A stretch of 64,000 bases of DNA from the NCBI GenBank assembly GCA_964019155.1, contig OZ025243.1, positions 19,445,533 to 19,509,532 on the forward strand, in the 5' to 3' direction. A program made the position numbers and the translations under genes. The first letter of the stretch is position 1, and the number at the start of each line of letters is the position of its first letter. The stretch is from Osedax fenrisi. Its lineage: Eukaryota; Annelida; Polychaeta; Sabellida; Siboglinidae. Shown here piece after piece: positions 10,713 through 22,279 of the stretch. Under the pieces are notes generated by a model. It saw nothing but the letters and a program-made list of their open reading frames with translations, did no database searches and was not told where the DNA came from.

Positions 10713-13645
10713 TGATGTATAAATAGTGTACTCTGGTGTGTATATTGATACTAACATTTGTGTACTATCATTAGTGGTCACCATAGGAGAGAATATCGAC
10801 AACCTCTGTAGTAATAAGCAACGACGAGTTACACTAACTATAGTTGTTAATGCTATACCATTGTTCAATATATTGTGTCACGCATTAATACATAATCGTA
10901 TGTATATATATTCTCATATTTACTAATATATAAGTTTAATATTAAAATATTTAATATTTAACACGCGTAAGTTTAAGTGTATTCTAATTATTGTAAATCT
11001 GACGACTAGAAAATAATTTTCTTTCTATGCGTACATTCGGCTATTCATCGATAATCCTGTTCGACAACCCTCTCAGAAATATACACATCCTATTTCGTCT
11101 CACAGGATAATAGTATCTCTGCCAACTATAGTTTCCCTCCCATACATTCCATAAAACTAAAAGAATCTCAGCGTTAATTAATAAATGCCCATTAAACTAA
11201 ACCTCCCTAAACGTACGTCCTATTGTATGCGTGTATGACTATCTGTCTCTCTCTCTCTGGTTCTACTGACACATAGGTATCACACCTGTCACATCATATG
11301 TCACCTGTCAGCACATATGTTATTGTTATTTGACATCGTTAATCGAGTACCATGTTTGTTAAATCGCTGTATTTACTCATGATGAAATGTATTATATTTA
11401 TATAATATACGTATTACATGTTACGTGTACACGTGTATGTAAAACTACATTTATGTAATTTTTATTCTTAATATACATACCGTAATAATGTTCATTAAAC
11501 TTACACCGTGAGCTAATAAACCTAATTAAAACAATAAAACATTAACTATATATATATATGTGTATGACAATAATAAATTGTAGTTATGATTTAGTTTATG
11601 CACCGACATATTTATAACGAAATGTTTAAGTTGACTTTAAGAGTTAAGATACCGAAGTAACATACTTGACACGACCGTACACGGTGTATACCGTACACTA
11701 ACAACGAGTGTACGTGTAACAGTGAACGTAACGCGATACATAGTATATTGCGTAACATTATGACATAATAGCGCGCAGCGTAATACAAACACAACGCTAC
11801 ATAGTATATTGCGTAACATTATGACATAATAGCGCGAGTAACGCAATAGACGCGCGCAGCGTAATACAAACATAATGCTACATAGTATATTGCGTAACAT
11901 TATGACATAATAGCGCGTCGTGTAATACAAACATAACGCTACATAGTATATTGCGTAACATTATGACATAATAGCTCACTTAGCGCATAATACAAACAGA
12001 TCTACCGGTGACCACGTACATCGCAATGCCATCGGCTCGTATCGCTGTGAAAGGTGTAATGTTATGTTATGTATGTATGTACATGTGTGCGTACGTATCT
12101 ATATGCGAAATTATATGCTTACATTATATACTACGTACGCTCTATGTACAATTTAGTATATGTTTTTTTTACAGAGTAAGTCATACATTTAAAAAAAAGC
12201 ATACTACATTGATAAATTTGGTTTTGTTTGCAATTTGACCCATCATAGAAAGCTTAAAAGCAGTAAGAGTTTTTCTACAATTTATATGGTATGTTTTGTT
12301 ATAATTTATATTATTGTAGGTTTCGGAATATATCATGGTTATGCGTACATTAATTATATATATATATATATAAGTAAATCAATAACTAAAACCCATATCA
12401 AATGAATTTTATAAAACTCATATCCTTATAATTGGTAACCCATAAATAGATATATTCTGAAACACATATTAATTTACATTAACCCTATTATACCCTATAT
12501 TAAACATATAACAATATTAATTATTATAACCAATAAACTAAATAAGTTTAGAAATTTTTTTTTATAAATCTAATAAAATACGTTATATACATATATATAT
12601 ATATATAAACTCGAAATACTGCTACAAACCTGGTAAAATGGACTGAGACATATCGTAAATAAGTGGAAGTATATCATCTTTTATAATCTTGGTTTTCATG
12701 TCTTCAATAACGGCCATCGTGGAGGGGTATTCGTCGTATATCGACTGCAACACAATAGAGAACGATTAATGTTAGACCCGTACTATCTGTAGTCAATGAT
12801 ATATACGCATAGATACGGATAACTGATAGCAATATAAAACATCGTGGAAGAATAAAGAATGATAACTAATTAAATGCGACGATCAAATTCGTCAACGATT
12901 GTTGATTATCGCATCGACGAGGTGTTTTTACATCGAATCCGTACCAGTGGCATCCTTTTGAAGAGTAGTAAGCGTGATATCCACGACGTTATTAACTGAA
13001 GTCGGTGATGATCTGACGTAATAACGAGTAACAAAAGTAACGAAACGTAACGTAAAGTAGCGATATTTACACAATCTTTATTTTCGATGAAATCGTGTAT
13101 TTCTTGTACCTCTTAAATAGTAGGTAAATATAATTAATCAATAATCATGCAGCATGAGTGTATTAGTATAATAATGCTAGTATCATAGCATATGTAACAC
13201 ACTTATAAACACAATATTTTAACTAATAGGATTTATAAATTCACTACAAATTGACTCAACCTAACCCTAACCTAAGTATTATAGTCTATAATTTATAGAT
13301 AATCAATCGTATGTTGATTTAGCATATTATGTCCATTTATTGAATTACAATATTATAATACTATATGTGTAAGAGTATTGTTATCGTCAGCAATGATTAG
13401 TTTTAACGGTATATCTATTATAAATAATATTAATCTCATTATCGCGATAAACATTACCGTAAGTACTAGTATTTATTCGAAATAATAACGTTACTTCGTC
13501 GAAAAACCTTGTACGTATGGTTTTTCTTCTAGAAGAATCCTGTCACGGTACCACTTCATGATGGTCTCCATGGGAACGTATTTCATGATGTAATCGTCTA
13601 ATTCGTCGGGGTGCGTTGACAGGTAACCTCTCATGAATGCTACAC
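850..13645 (-). CDS. PDE10A-like: PDE10A-like cyclic nucleotide phosphodiesterase, N-terminal half (gene span; exons listed separately)
   Basis: Eleven exons in the order 13515-13645, 12630-12744, 10708-10837, 9585-9690, 8294-8393, 7522-7631, 5349-5400, 3625-3770, 3051-3143, 1663-1732, 850-969 read as the start of a PDE10-type enzyme, which hydrolyses cAMP/cGMP in the cytosol. Visible parts are an N-terminal helix region (YLSTHPDELDDY), GAF-A (RFPRGIGLYDQKSINAV) and GAF-B (ADRCSLFLVDNDKKELY, GIAGYVARTG, ILCMPI, then the NKFD motif of cyclic-nucleotide-binding GAF domains). Exon order matches vertebrate PDE10A as I know it, and most junction phases agree. A small exon is missing between 7522 and 5400: the first ends in phase 0, the next needs two bases. 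The catalytic HD domain and the true start are outside what I can resolve. PDE11 or PDE5-type is less likely because the N-terminal motif and GAF-A segment are PDE10-like. Confidence 0.88.
972..1345. repeat. 15-bp minisatellite abutting an exon acceptor
   Basis: About 24 imperfect units of gtagtagtggggcga, alternating gcga, gcta and gcaa endings. It lies in the PDE10-like intron within about two bases of the 3' splice site at 969-971, so on the coding strand it supplies the pyrimidine-rich tract. Long Thr/Leu/Pro-rich open frames here come from the repeat and are not genes. Confidence 0.9.
1663..1732 (-). CDS. PDE10-like exon: GAF-B ILCMPI strand
   Basis: One base plus 23 codons; acceptor ataacaacag, donor GTTACA in phase 0. 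The peptide is AVDLKTGYVTHSILCMPI followed by ITHGQ, a near copy of the PDE10A segment EVDLYTGYTTRNILCMPI. Confidence 0.93.
2757..3030 (+). mobile_element. tRNA-derived SINE copy 1
   Basis: The head resembles a tRNA promoter: box A-like tggctcagttggctaaggc at 2761 and box B-like ggttcaagccc at 2806. The body shares ataaataaatgatcg and a catatggttataag segment with copies at 14650-14957 (minus) and 62032-62365 (plus). The tail is A-rich. Three copies in 64 kb make this the clearest SINE family of the window. Confidence 0.85.
3051..3143 (-). CDS. PDE10-like exon: GAF-B GIAG loop
   Basis: One base, 30 codons, two bases; acceptor atgaacag, donor GTTTGT. The peptide has KFTTGIAGYVARTGTIVNI and DAYQDPRFN, matching the PDE GAF-B core. 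A SINE ends about 20 bases beyond its donor. Confidence 0.93.
3625..3770 (-). CDS. PDE10-like exon: GAF-B first half
   Basis: 48 codons plus two bases; acceptor ccctaccag, donor GTAACC. The peptide has KELVHADRCSLFLVDNDKKE then LYVDIFDDGN, a classic PDE GAF-B opening. The acceptor is four bases from a 1-kb minisatellite (3775-4815). Confidence 0.93.
3775..4815. repeat. About 42-bp minisatellite, about 25 units
   Basis: Units contain gggtgtgagggtgttgttta, then gtatagaggg and either ctagtagggata or tatgagggatgg, giving two alternating subfamilies in blocks. On the coding (minus) strand each unit carries tactaaac and ccctactag, that is a branch-point-like and an acceptor-like motif. The array starts four bases from the PDE10-like exon at 3625-3770. 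Confidence 0.92.
5349..5400 (-). CDS. PDE10-like short exon before GAF-B
   Basis: One base plus 17 codons ending in TLLEKIM, equivalent to SLLEHIM of PDE10A; acceptor tacgcag, donor GTCAGT in phase 0, joining cleanly to the next exon. It needs two bases from an exon not found between 5401 and 7521. Confidence 0.72.
5947..6560 (-). pseudogene. Degraded L2/CR1-type LINE reverse transcriptase C-terminus
   Basis: On the minus strand the pieces read KYLGVYFDSSLPLHQ (from about 6545), then a broken stretch, then MHWLPLKCIVIFKVLL and RPEYLTPLI (from about 6223). These are the conserved blocks downstream of the reverse transcriptase in L2/CR1-like LINEs (LGV.FD.L, LHWLPI...FK.LL, P.YL..L). Frames are broken by stops; it lies in a PDE10-like intron. 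Confidence 0.7.
6863..6981. mobile_element. Short inverted-repeat element
   Basis: A left arm gtgtgtgatttttgtagca is mirrored at 6962-6981 (tgctataacaatcacacac) around about 80 bp. Size and structure suit a tiny MITE or solo foldback; the family is unknown. Confidence 0.5.
7522..7631 (-). CDS. PDE10-like exon: GAF-A last strand and connecting helix
   Basis: Two bases plus 36 codons; acceptor gccacag, donor GTGGGT in phase 0. The peptide reads IMEFTRGINKQIF and AICCVSWIGLSIQEIR, aligning with the PDE10A segment GILELYR...ASVAIHQVQ. Confidence 0.82.
8294..8393 (-). CDS. PDE10-like exon: GAF-A RFPRG segment
   Basis: 33 codons plus one base; acceptor ccttacag, donor GTTAGT. The peptide begins NDKRFPRGIGLYDQKSI and contains VICIPI, nearly the PDE10A DERFPRGTGL...VLCLPI segment. 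A 10-bp minisatellite lies directly against its acceptor (8396-8470). Confidence 0.9.
8396..8470. repeat. 10-bp minisatellite next to an exon acceptor
   Basis: About seven copies of ggtgtaaggg, complement cccttacacc, immediately upstream (in transcript sense) of the PDE10-like exon at 8294-8393. The last unit runs into the acceptor ccttacag. Confidence 0.9.
9585..9690 (-). CDS. PDE10-like exon: GAF-A middle
   Basis: One base plus 35 codons; acceptor cgcttctcag, donor GTCAGT in phase 0. The peptide includes TVSSHCAKTREILVVSNLQ, the counterpart of the PDE10A segment with AYVAKSRKTLLVEDI. Confidence 0.82.
10708..10837 (-). CDS. PDE10-like exon: first strands of GAF-A
   Basis: Two bases, 42 codons, two bases; acceptor actatag, donor GTATAT that begins inside a (TA)n tract. 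The peptide includes VTRRCLLLQRLSIFSP and LVSIYTPEY, placed where PDE10A has its ADGFALYFL...CIFTPP segment. Phases fit both neighbours. A second acceptor (ctacag) at 10805 would start the exon later but would not fit the upstream phase. Weakest of the exons by similarity. Confidence 0.55.
11735..12000. repeat. 61-bp tandem repeat, four copies
   Basis: Copies of acatagtatattgcgtaaca start at 11738, 11799, 11880 and 11941; spacings are 61, 81 and 61 bp, the 81 reflecting a 20-bp insertion (gagtaacgcaatagacgcgc). Each unit ends tagcgcg...taatacaaac. Intron of the PDE10-like gene. Confidence 0.88.
12630..12744 (-). CDS. PDE10-like exon: linker before GAF-A
   Basis: Acceptor tattgtgttgcag, 38 codons plus one base, donor GTTTGT. 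The peptide includes YDEYPSTMAVIEDM and LPLIYDMSQSIL, corresponding to the helical segment that leads into GAF-A in PDE10A. Similarity is moderate; position and phase support it. Confidence 0.72.
13515..13645 (-). CDS. PDE10-like exon: N-terminal helix region
   Basis: Acceptor ctccag, 43 codons, donor GTACAA in phase 0. The peptide contains MRGYLSTHPDELDDYIMKYV and METIMKWYRDRI, equivalent to the PDE10A N-terminal segment with YLSLHP and ETVEKWL. An in-frame ATG lies at its fourth codon, but the two leading bases imply an upstream exon. A second donor (CAAG/GTTTTT, phase 1) exists a few bases downstream; the phase-0 site fits the next exon. Confidence 0.8.
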
Positions 13646-13864
13646 CTGGAGTATAGTATACATGTAGGGGCGCTGCAATAGGGGGATGGGGCGGATATGT
13701 CCATCCCACTTTAAAATCTAGGGGACCTCCTATGTAATGGCCCCCCCCCCCCACTTTTACCAAAAATATTTTTGATTGGTTCCCCTTACATACAAAATCG
13801 TTCCAGTGCCCCTACGTATATATGTATACAGCATTATACATTTATGACAAACTATGATCTTATT

Positions 13865-13899
<35 letters not shown>

Positions 13900-13904
13900 A
13901 ATTC

Positions 13905-14083
13905 TTCATAAGAACCATTTTCACAATAATTTCTATCCGGTTTAATCGACGGTTTATTCCTGCCCGGATTGATATCCGGGAATTGAATAACTCTTCTCTT
14001 TGATAAGCGATGACTTTGGTCAGCCATCTTTGTCTCGACGATTTACGATGTTCTATTATATGATCTAAATATGGGTAGCTCAT
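13905..14083 (-). other. Unassigned open frame, basic peptide
   Basis: An open frame of about 60 residues rich in Arg and Lys (RQRWLTKVIAYQREEL, RAGINRRLNRIE), bounded by a (TA)n tract. It lies just upstream of the first PDE10-like exon found and has locally higher GC than the surroundings. It could be a 5' exon or a worn transposon piece. I do not recognise a domain. Confidence 0.2.
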
Positions 14084-14149
14084 TATTTAGGGTACAATAA
14101 CAATATATGAATATATATGGGATATTATAAATAATAGGGTATGGGATAT

Positions 14150-14186
<37 letters not shown>

Positions 14187-14465
14187 CTGTTAATTATCTA
14201 ATATGAATTTGTGATGTTTATTTGTATGATCACATTTATTTATTGCAACAATAAAAACTAATATTCAAAATATATGTCTGTGTTTTACAACCAATAAATA
14301 ATTTTATACATTTTAGAAGAAAAAATTATTGGGTCTTGCATATATGCAAATATATTGTAATCTGGAATCATTAAATGAAGATAATTTTATATCATTATCC
14401 ATGATAGTTATATTATTAATTTGATATAAGATGAATCCTCATATTTTACATTATTATATTTACTA

Positions 14466-14469
<4 letters not shown>

Positions 14470-14545
<76 letters not shown>
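14470..14545. repeat. (TA)n microsatellite
   Basis: About 75 bp of nearly pure TA with one tatacatat interruption. Other TA tracts over 30 bp are at 7817-7853, 10660-10705, 13868-13898, 16187-16236, 35317-35357, 42217-42267, 47519-47566, 48158-48204, 48788-48831, 57978-58025 and 61985-62028. Confidence 0.95.
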
Positions 14546-14549
<4 letters not shown>

Positions 14550-14649
14550 TTTGCAATCGAACTTCGGACTTCGAACTGTTACTCGACTATTTCGAACTGA
14601 TACTCTGATAGTAGGTTTCGATTGCAACACTAATATATATATATATTGT

Positions 14650-14953
14650 TATTTTTATTTGGTGGAGAACTTTCATTCCATCAAGGAACTTAGATGAAGT
14701 TTTCACTTATAACCATATATGATATATGGGCCATATAATATGGCTCTAATATCCCTTCGAAGCCACTCTCGTGTTAAGGCATCTATGGTTTTAATGAGAG
14801 CTAATAATTTATTTATACACAATTATATAAGTTCACTTCTAAATAATATTTTAAGTCCCATTTTATCAAATTAATTAATGGTCCAGACGAGGCTAGAACC
14901 CATGTCCTACTGCTTATGTGTCTGATGCCTTAGATACTGAGCCACACAGGCAG

Positions 14954-14957
<4 letters not shown>
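14650..14957 (-). mobile_element. tRNA-derived SINE copy 2
   Basis: Read on the minus strand it starts with a box A-like tggctcagtatctaaggca and carries a box B-like gggttctagcc, followed by the same body as copy 1 (trailing ...ataatgagagta-type block and cataatatggcc segment). A long (TA)n tract sits just upstream of its head (14955-15011). Confidence 0.82.
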
Positions 14958-15016
<59 letters not shown>

Positions 15017-15114
15017 AAATCATAATACCTATTATTTATTATACCTAAGTATATTGACACAAATAAAGATTTATATAACTATTGTAATGTTTGAATCCAA
15101 ACATGTCGGCTTCT

Positions 15115-15250
15115 GTTAAACTATAATGCGAGGCATGGTTGAAGGAGTACGTAAACGAGGTCACCAGAAAAAGTAATGGCTAGATAACATTTCAGATTTG
15201 ACTAAGATGGATATTAATGATTTGGTAAATATTGTATGTCAAAGTCAAGT
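15115..15250 (+). pseudogene. LINE 3'-end remnant
   Basis: The plus strand reads MVEGVRKRGHQKK, a stop, then WLDNISDLTKMDINDLV. That is the conserved C-terminal block (GxRxRGRQxKxWxDNI..WTG) of endonuclease/reverse-transcriptase LINEs. Only this end survives. Confidence 0.6.
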
Positions 15251-15772
15251 ATGTTAATTCATCCTAAGATTTTCAAGTCACATGATTAAAAGTAAAAGTA
15301 AAGTAATGCTTGAAATGGCAAAGGAATAATTTAACAATTCGATAATCTATTTTAATATTAGCATTAATATTATTTTATTACTTACCAAAATATATATGTA
15401 ATTACATATATATTTTATTTTATTAATACAAAATTATATTATGAGCAATAAACCTGTCGAGATTGAATGATTTTTAAATATATTTGTTATATGGAAATTT
15501 TGTAAATCATGTTTTATTTATTTATAAATTTATTTAATTATTCATAAATATAATGTTAAATAAGTAGCAATAGTACTTACTAATATATACTATTTTATGT
15601 AAAAAAAAATTAATAAAATAAAAATACAAAACATTATATAAAATAAATTACTTTTATAGTTTGTATTTGTTCTGAGAATAATTCTCTTAATATAATGTCC
15701 TAATATAATATATTCCATATATTATACATATATGTGCAATCCTATATTATATATTATATAAATATATATATA

Positions 15773-16184
15773 CAGTAAAAGCCGCTTGTATCGACAGCCA
15801 CATGTATCGATATATCGGTTCTAACGACAATTTCAAATATATTTGTTGGAATTTCCATCTAATACATGTTACAGAATATCGCGTGTATCGACAATCGGCT
15901 GTATCGACAAATCGGCTGTATCGACAAAATTTTACTATATAATTTAGAATTTGTCATCACGTGTATCGACATTATGAAAATATTACACATTTTTACCATA
16001 TATACAATAGTATGTATGATATAGAGTTGAGCATATTAATAAACTATGGACTATAGTACATATATATATATATATATGTATATTATCAAATAAGTTATGA
16101 TGATATGAAGAATTAATCTTTGTATTATTAGATTCACTACACTATGCACATTGTTATATATATTACCCATATACACGCCTACCC

Positions 16185-16241
<57 letters not shown>

Positions 16242-16769
16242 TACCCCTATATACATATACCCCTATATACATATATATATTAATATCATGTTTGATACTA
16301 TGCAGTATTGTATACTCATACGTAGATATTCGTATGCCAGCATTTGTGCCCATATATAGACTCATACGGATGTCCCTATAGGTATACCATGCTGGGTTAA
16401 TTCCATTACTTGTTATTGCCAACGCACGCTTCTCTGGAATGTGAGCGCGCGCGATATTACGTAATCGAAGTCGCTAAAGTCGATAAAATATATATTTAAA
16501 GAATACTTTTATTTAATTTAATATATTTATTATATAATTATATATAATTTATATTAGTGTAATAATTAATAGTATTAACTTAATATACACAATTAACGCT
16601 ATAATAGAAATTAAGGATAGCATATATTTGATATTTTATAATACAAGTACATATTCTATTAAATGGACGTAATTTAAAATTAGCCACGTCTTCATCATAT
16701 GTAACGACAATCGGTTGTATCGACATATTTTTGGATCTCCTGGGATATCGATACAAGCGGCTTTTACTG
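15773..16769. mobile_element. pogo/Tigger-like inverted-repeat DNA element
   Basis: The ends are cagtaaaagccgcttgtatc at 15773 and its complement ending at 16769, each flanked by TA, as expected for Tc1/mariner-type insertion. CAGTAAAA...TATCGAC ends resemble pogo/Tigger termini. Several tatcgaca and atcggctgtatcgaca subrepeats follow the left end. The interior has a (TA)n tract and a GC-richer patch at 16380-16470, but no convincing transposase. Confidence 0.8.
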
Positions 16770-19741
16770 TATATATATTTGCAACTTTAAAACAATATAT
16801 ATACAATATATATACAATATATTATTAGTGATTCATTTAATAGTTATTTTTCATATAAACTATTACACAAAATATTATATTGTATTCAAAGTTGTCGATT
16901 ATCTATAGGATCCCATTATATGAACGCATCGTATATATTACAGTTGTATGAATTTGTACACTCATCTTTTTAATAAAGGGGATTCGCGGCCTTTGAAATT
17001 TGTTGAAAATAAATATTTTATTTTTTTTTTTTATTTGAGAAAAGTATTATTTAATATATTGTATATCCTCTGAAAATTGTCGAGCATATAAAGATCTATA
17101 AATGATACAATTTAATAGTTTAATACATGACCTATTTGGTAAAAAAAATAAATTTGTAAAAAATATCGAAAATAATAGCAAAATACTCATATTTTAAACT
17201 TATAATATGACATCTATAAGTTAATATGTTTTAATAATTTTAAATGTAGTGTTATATATGATTTATTATGTAATAAGATTAGTGATATCTATAATTAACG
17301 AATTGATATCAAATGAACGCATTGCATTGGGTGTAAAATACGCATTATAAACAACGTAATTGAGATTGCGTCATTTATTTATTTAATTTCAAAATGCCAA
17401 GATGTAGTAGGATATCGATCACCAAACTATAATATAATATACATATTATAAGAATAACTTAATGTGTATATTAGTGTGGTATTCTGTTATATTATAATAC
17501 TAGAAATACATAAATATACAAAAAAAAATTATTTATTTTTAAAAAATGTCATAAATATTATCTTATTATATGTAATTATTGGTAATATAATATAAATATT
17601 ATAATAATATGTTAGTGTGGTATTCTATAATATTATAATACTAGAAATGTTGTCAAAGATACAAATAATAAACATATATTACCATAAAATGAAAAATAAA
17701 TGAGGTAAAACTTTATTTAAAAACTCGATTTACACAGAATATTGAATTGAATTTTTTTTTAATCTTAGAAATTTTTCCATATCTCTCAATAATTATCCAA
17801 ACTTGATGAAATTGTCATAGTATCTTTATTATTATATGTATAATAAAGTTTACATAAAAGAAATTTATTACACATAGTATAACATATACAAAATTAAAAT
17901 AATTAACAATAAATTAATTTAATTTAGCATCATATTTAATTTAGCCTCGAAATATTTTGGGTTTTCAGAGAACTATTTTTTTTAAATTAGGTAACATTTA
18001 TTAACATTATATTGGTTAATAATATGCAATTTACAGAATTTAAATCGGATAAAAACCCTAGGTGCTGAACAAAATGATATATATATAAAAAAAATATCTC
18101 CTAACTTAATACATCAAAGGTGGCGAACCCCTTTAATACCCCCTTAATGTATAACATATACATCTATATAATTAGAATTTTATTTTATATTATATTTTAT
18201 ATTAAATAAATGATGATTATGTAATATATTTATAATAAAAAATATCCATCGATTTCAAACTGTTTTATTTCATACTTTTAAATTAATTATCTTTCTAAAC
18301 AAAAGCTATATAGATGAATTTGGATAGTATCTATTGAATAAAAAAAAATTATTTATCTCTATTAGTTTTTTATTGGTAGCGTTTTCGGTAGAGCTATAAA
18401 TAGCATGGCGTAGAAGAACTCCAACGCCTACCCTTAATTCCCAAACTTTAAATAAAATATATATTTATTTATTCAAAGAGTACATTTATATTTAATAATT
18501 AACCTATTTAAAATTAATCATTATTAATCTGATATATATATCGTAGTTATAGTTAAATGAAGTTGTTTTGCATACAGTGGTTTTAAATAATATACCTTTT
18601 TCAAAAGTATAATAAATGACATTTTTTAAAAACTTAGTTATTAACTTATTCATCATATACATATTTATGTATAAGTATATCCATAAAGAACAAACTCACT
18701 TCGTTTTCTATGGTTATATCCATAATTAAAATCCTTAAAATAATGATGTATTGTAATATTGTGTTAAATCTGTTGGCCTGCCATTATGCCATTTTGAATC
18801 AGTGTTCTGGCTGGGGTTTTAGGAGGTATTGGAACAATTACAGTAATACCAATGATTGGTATATTATGATATTTTAATTTTAATCTATCATATATCTTAC
18901 ATTTATTAATTTGTATTATAATTAAATAGTATAACTATATATTCGGAGAATATCGAATATGGTCTCCGTAAGTTTTTATTACAAGTACAGAGTTTAAATT
19001 TAAATATTTTATATGTATATATTATCTATAAGATAATTTTGAATTATATAGACATAAAATGTCACATACATTATATCATGATTATATGTCAATATAATTT
19101 AAAATTATAATAACAACTATTTATATTTAATATCTTATAATATATACAATATTTCATTCTTACTAATAGTTTATAATATTGGGGAGAATACCCGATCGTG
19201 GACCACCTAAGCTCAAATATGGATATATTTTTTAATATTTAATTTTTAACCAATTTTTTTTTTGTATTATGTTAATATTATATTAATCTATCATATAATC
19301 CAAAGGTGGTCATACAAAATATTCCTTATTAAAAAGTTATTAGTTTTCATAATAAAATGCCAATATCCTAAAATGTACCCGACCGTGTATATTATAATAA
19401 TAATAATATAATATTATAATATAATAATAATTATTAAATATCATATTTAATATTAATTAATATTAATATGATATTAATATGCATATTTTGGCATTTTTAC
19501 TTTGTATTTTATGTATGATTCATAATCATTATGAATCAATATGATAATGCAATATAATTAAAAAGGTTAAATATCATTTATTTAATAAATAATTAATTAT
19601 TATTATTAGAAAAACTATACTATATAAAATATAATATATAATATTACAATAAATGTTATTGTATTTTATTATAAAATGATAAAAAATCTGGTAAAATATG
19701 TTAAATATATCGGCGGACAAATCGGCGGACATCGATGTCCG
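16770..19741. other. AT-rich stretch with nothing recognised
   Basis: Almost 3 kb of A/T-rich DNA with short homopolymers. I see no splice-bounded open segment, terminal repeats or known element. A paired phrase gtggtattct...tattataatactagaaat recurs at 17478 and 17615, a small direct repeat. Confidence 0.5.
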
Positions 19742-19918
19742 CCGCATTTTTCCGCTGATAGTAATATTCTCTATATCCCATATATGCTATATATTATTAA
19801 ATAATTATAGTAAATTATAATACTATTATAATTTCAAATTATATTTGCTATAATTATTTAATAATATATAGCATATATGGGATCAAGAAAACATTACTAT
19901 CAGCGGAAAAATGCGGGG
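19742..19918. mobile_element. Long perfect-armed inverted repeat (MITE-like)
   Basis: The left arm ccgcatttttccgctgatag runs on through tatcccatatatgctatata; the right arm ending at 19918 is its complement with one changed segment. The arms are about 85 bp and almost no loop remains. Upstream there are three copies of atcggcgga. A foldback transposon relic is likely. Confidence 0.7.
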
Positions 19919-20199
19919 TTATTAATAGTAGTAGTAATTTTATGTATGTAATAAATATATAATCATTTAATAACCATATAGATTCAAGGATATATTTGTA
20001 AATATGCTAAAAATATAAATTAAATTAAAATAATATTCCGGATATTATTTTTTCCAATTAAAATAATCCACAAATAATAAATAACAAAGATTATATAATA
20101 TAACACAGATCGAAGAAACTGAATATATTCGATAAAAATGCTATAATTATGGATACCCATAGATTTATAGTTTACAAACTAGATTTAAACTACAAATAT

Positions 20200-21470
20200 A
20201 TGTGGATACCCTATATTTAAATTATATTTGTAAAAATCTAATAAATTGTATTGGAGTCCCACATGGTTCCACTCTTTCTCCCATACTATTTTCCATTTAT
20301 TTACTTCCACTCAACAAACTACTGACTAACTTACCACACGTGAACTATAATCTTTACGCTGACGACATAGAATTACACGCCCAATTCATTCACTCAATTA
20401 ACTTACAACAAAGATCTTGCGAAGCAAATTTGCAATTTGTAGTAAATTTGAAGCAATTTGCCTTCGGAAAATCTTTGCTTACAATCATGTTTAACCTCAC
20501 TGCAAATGTGGCTTACAAAAAAGAATGTATTACTAAATCCAGCAAAAACTGAACTCATCAACTTTATAACCAATTCCACGATCAATACTACAGTTCCACT
20601 AATAAATATAAATAACATAAATATAATACCGACTGAAAATACAAAATACTTAGGTTTCCACTTTACTAACAAACTCGACTTTACTAAACATATCAGTATA
20701 ATGAAACAAACTTCTTCCTTTCCTATATATAATTTAAAAAAACTAAGACCATACTTAACCAAACAGCTAAAATTCTATCAAATTCACTGATAATGTCTAG
20801 ATTTCTATACTGTAACTCTTTACTAGCCGGAGAAAACAAAACAGTTACTAAAAATATTGACCGATTAGTAAATAGAACTACTAGAATTATTTTTAATCTA
20901 AAAAACACAGATTACACTACTAGCATTACGAACTTACGGAAATCACTAAACTGGCTACCTACAATTGACAACATCAACATTAAACTACTAACTATACTTT
21001 ACAAAACTAAAAAAACAACTCAACCTCATAATTTACATACTTTACTTCACAAACAAACCACTAACAGACAACTGAGACAAACATATATACTTGACATACC
21101 GACTACACGACTACGAAAGTACGGTAACAAACGATTTAGCTGGAGAGGTGCAACTCTCTGGAATAAACTTCCCCAATCCATACGCAAAGAAGATATATCA
21201 ATCACCACTTTCAAATATAAACTCAAGGAGCTATTTAAACGTTCCCCACTAAAATACCACATATCTAACCCTCTTTGAAATGTAATCGTGTTAATATATT
21301 ATTATTATATTTAAGAATGTTATTTTATTTTATTATATTATTTTTACGGATGATCGTTAAATCATCCAGGAACCCACACCTGTAAACTGTTCGACAAACA
21401 GTAAAACACATTGTAGAATATTATATTAATCTTTGTGTATAAATAAATACTATTACTACTACTACTACTA
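20200..21470 (+). pseudogene. 5'-truncated L2/CR1-type LINE
   Basis: Open pieces at 20202-20552, 20458-20790 and 20793-21278 are in different frames. They give the reverse transcriptase motifs GVPHGSTLSPILF and YADDIELHAQ, then TKYLGFHFTNKL, and the C-terminal blocks LNWLPTIDNINIKLL and GNKRFSWRGATLWNKLP. The 3' end carries (TAC)n at 21449-21470, typical for this LINE group. Two frame breaks make it inactive. Confidence 0.85.
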
Positions 21471-21541
21471 CATTATATTATTATTGTATTAATTAAAATA
21501 TATATTTTGTGGGTATACCTAATTAATCATCTAATAGATTT

Positions 21542-21578
<37 letters not shown>

Positions 21579-21707
21579 TTAGTTATCTGCAATAAATTAT
21601 ACATCATGTATCATATATATATGAATATTATATGTAATGAATGTCACTTTTCTTGTTATCATGATATATATATATGCATATTTTATTATTGTATAGATTC
21701 GATTAAT

Positions 21708-21975
21708 CCCAGCAAACTGTAATAACAGCATAATAGCAGCATAACAGCATATGTAATAGCCTCAAATGTTTACATTGCGCTATTATGCTGCTACTATAGT
21801 AGCATATATGCTGCTATTAAATGTATATTATGCTGCTATTATGTTGCTGTTATGCTGCTATTTAAAGTCTATTATGCTAATACTATGCTGTATTAATTTA
21901 AAAATAATATTATGCTGCTATTATGCTGCTATTCTAATAATATTATGCTGCTATTATGCTGCTATTCTAATAATA
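21708..21975. mobile_element. CCCAGCAAAC repeat element, incomplete copy
   Basis: Starts cccagcaaactgtaataaca and is filled with alternating agcagcataat and attatgctgct motifs. It shares its start and the phrase tcaaatgtttacattg with the complete copy at 43734-43916 (which has the complement). The right terminal repeat is missing. Confidence 0.65.
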
Positions 21976-22279
21976 TTCAGCTATAGCTGAACATGTACAT
22001 TGTACATGTAACATATAACCCTCGGTATGTGTTGATGTCGGTGCGTTACATTGAATACATATGGAACCCATGTTATTATTCCGTTACTATTGGCTTCATA
22101 AGTGGCTAGTATTTTCTCAGATACTTTCTACCATAGAAGACCATATAAGGGATGACCTCCTGGTGCGACTAGATCAGTGGTACCCAAACTGGGGGTCTTG
22201 ACCCACAAGTGAGTCACTTGCCGTTTTGTGTTGGGTCGCGTGATTTTATATATTGTAGTTTTGACTTACTTGACTTAAA

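Noticed and set aside
16051..16422. Coding exon with PEKRALAITSNGINPAWY on the minus strand
   Set aside because: It lies wholly inside the inverted-repeat element at 15773-16769, mixes with (TA)n and matches no family I know. Possibly worn transposase, but too weak to call.
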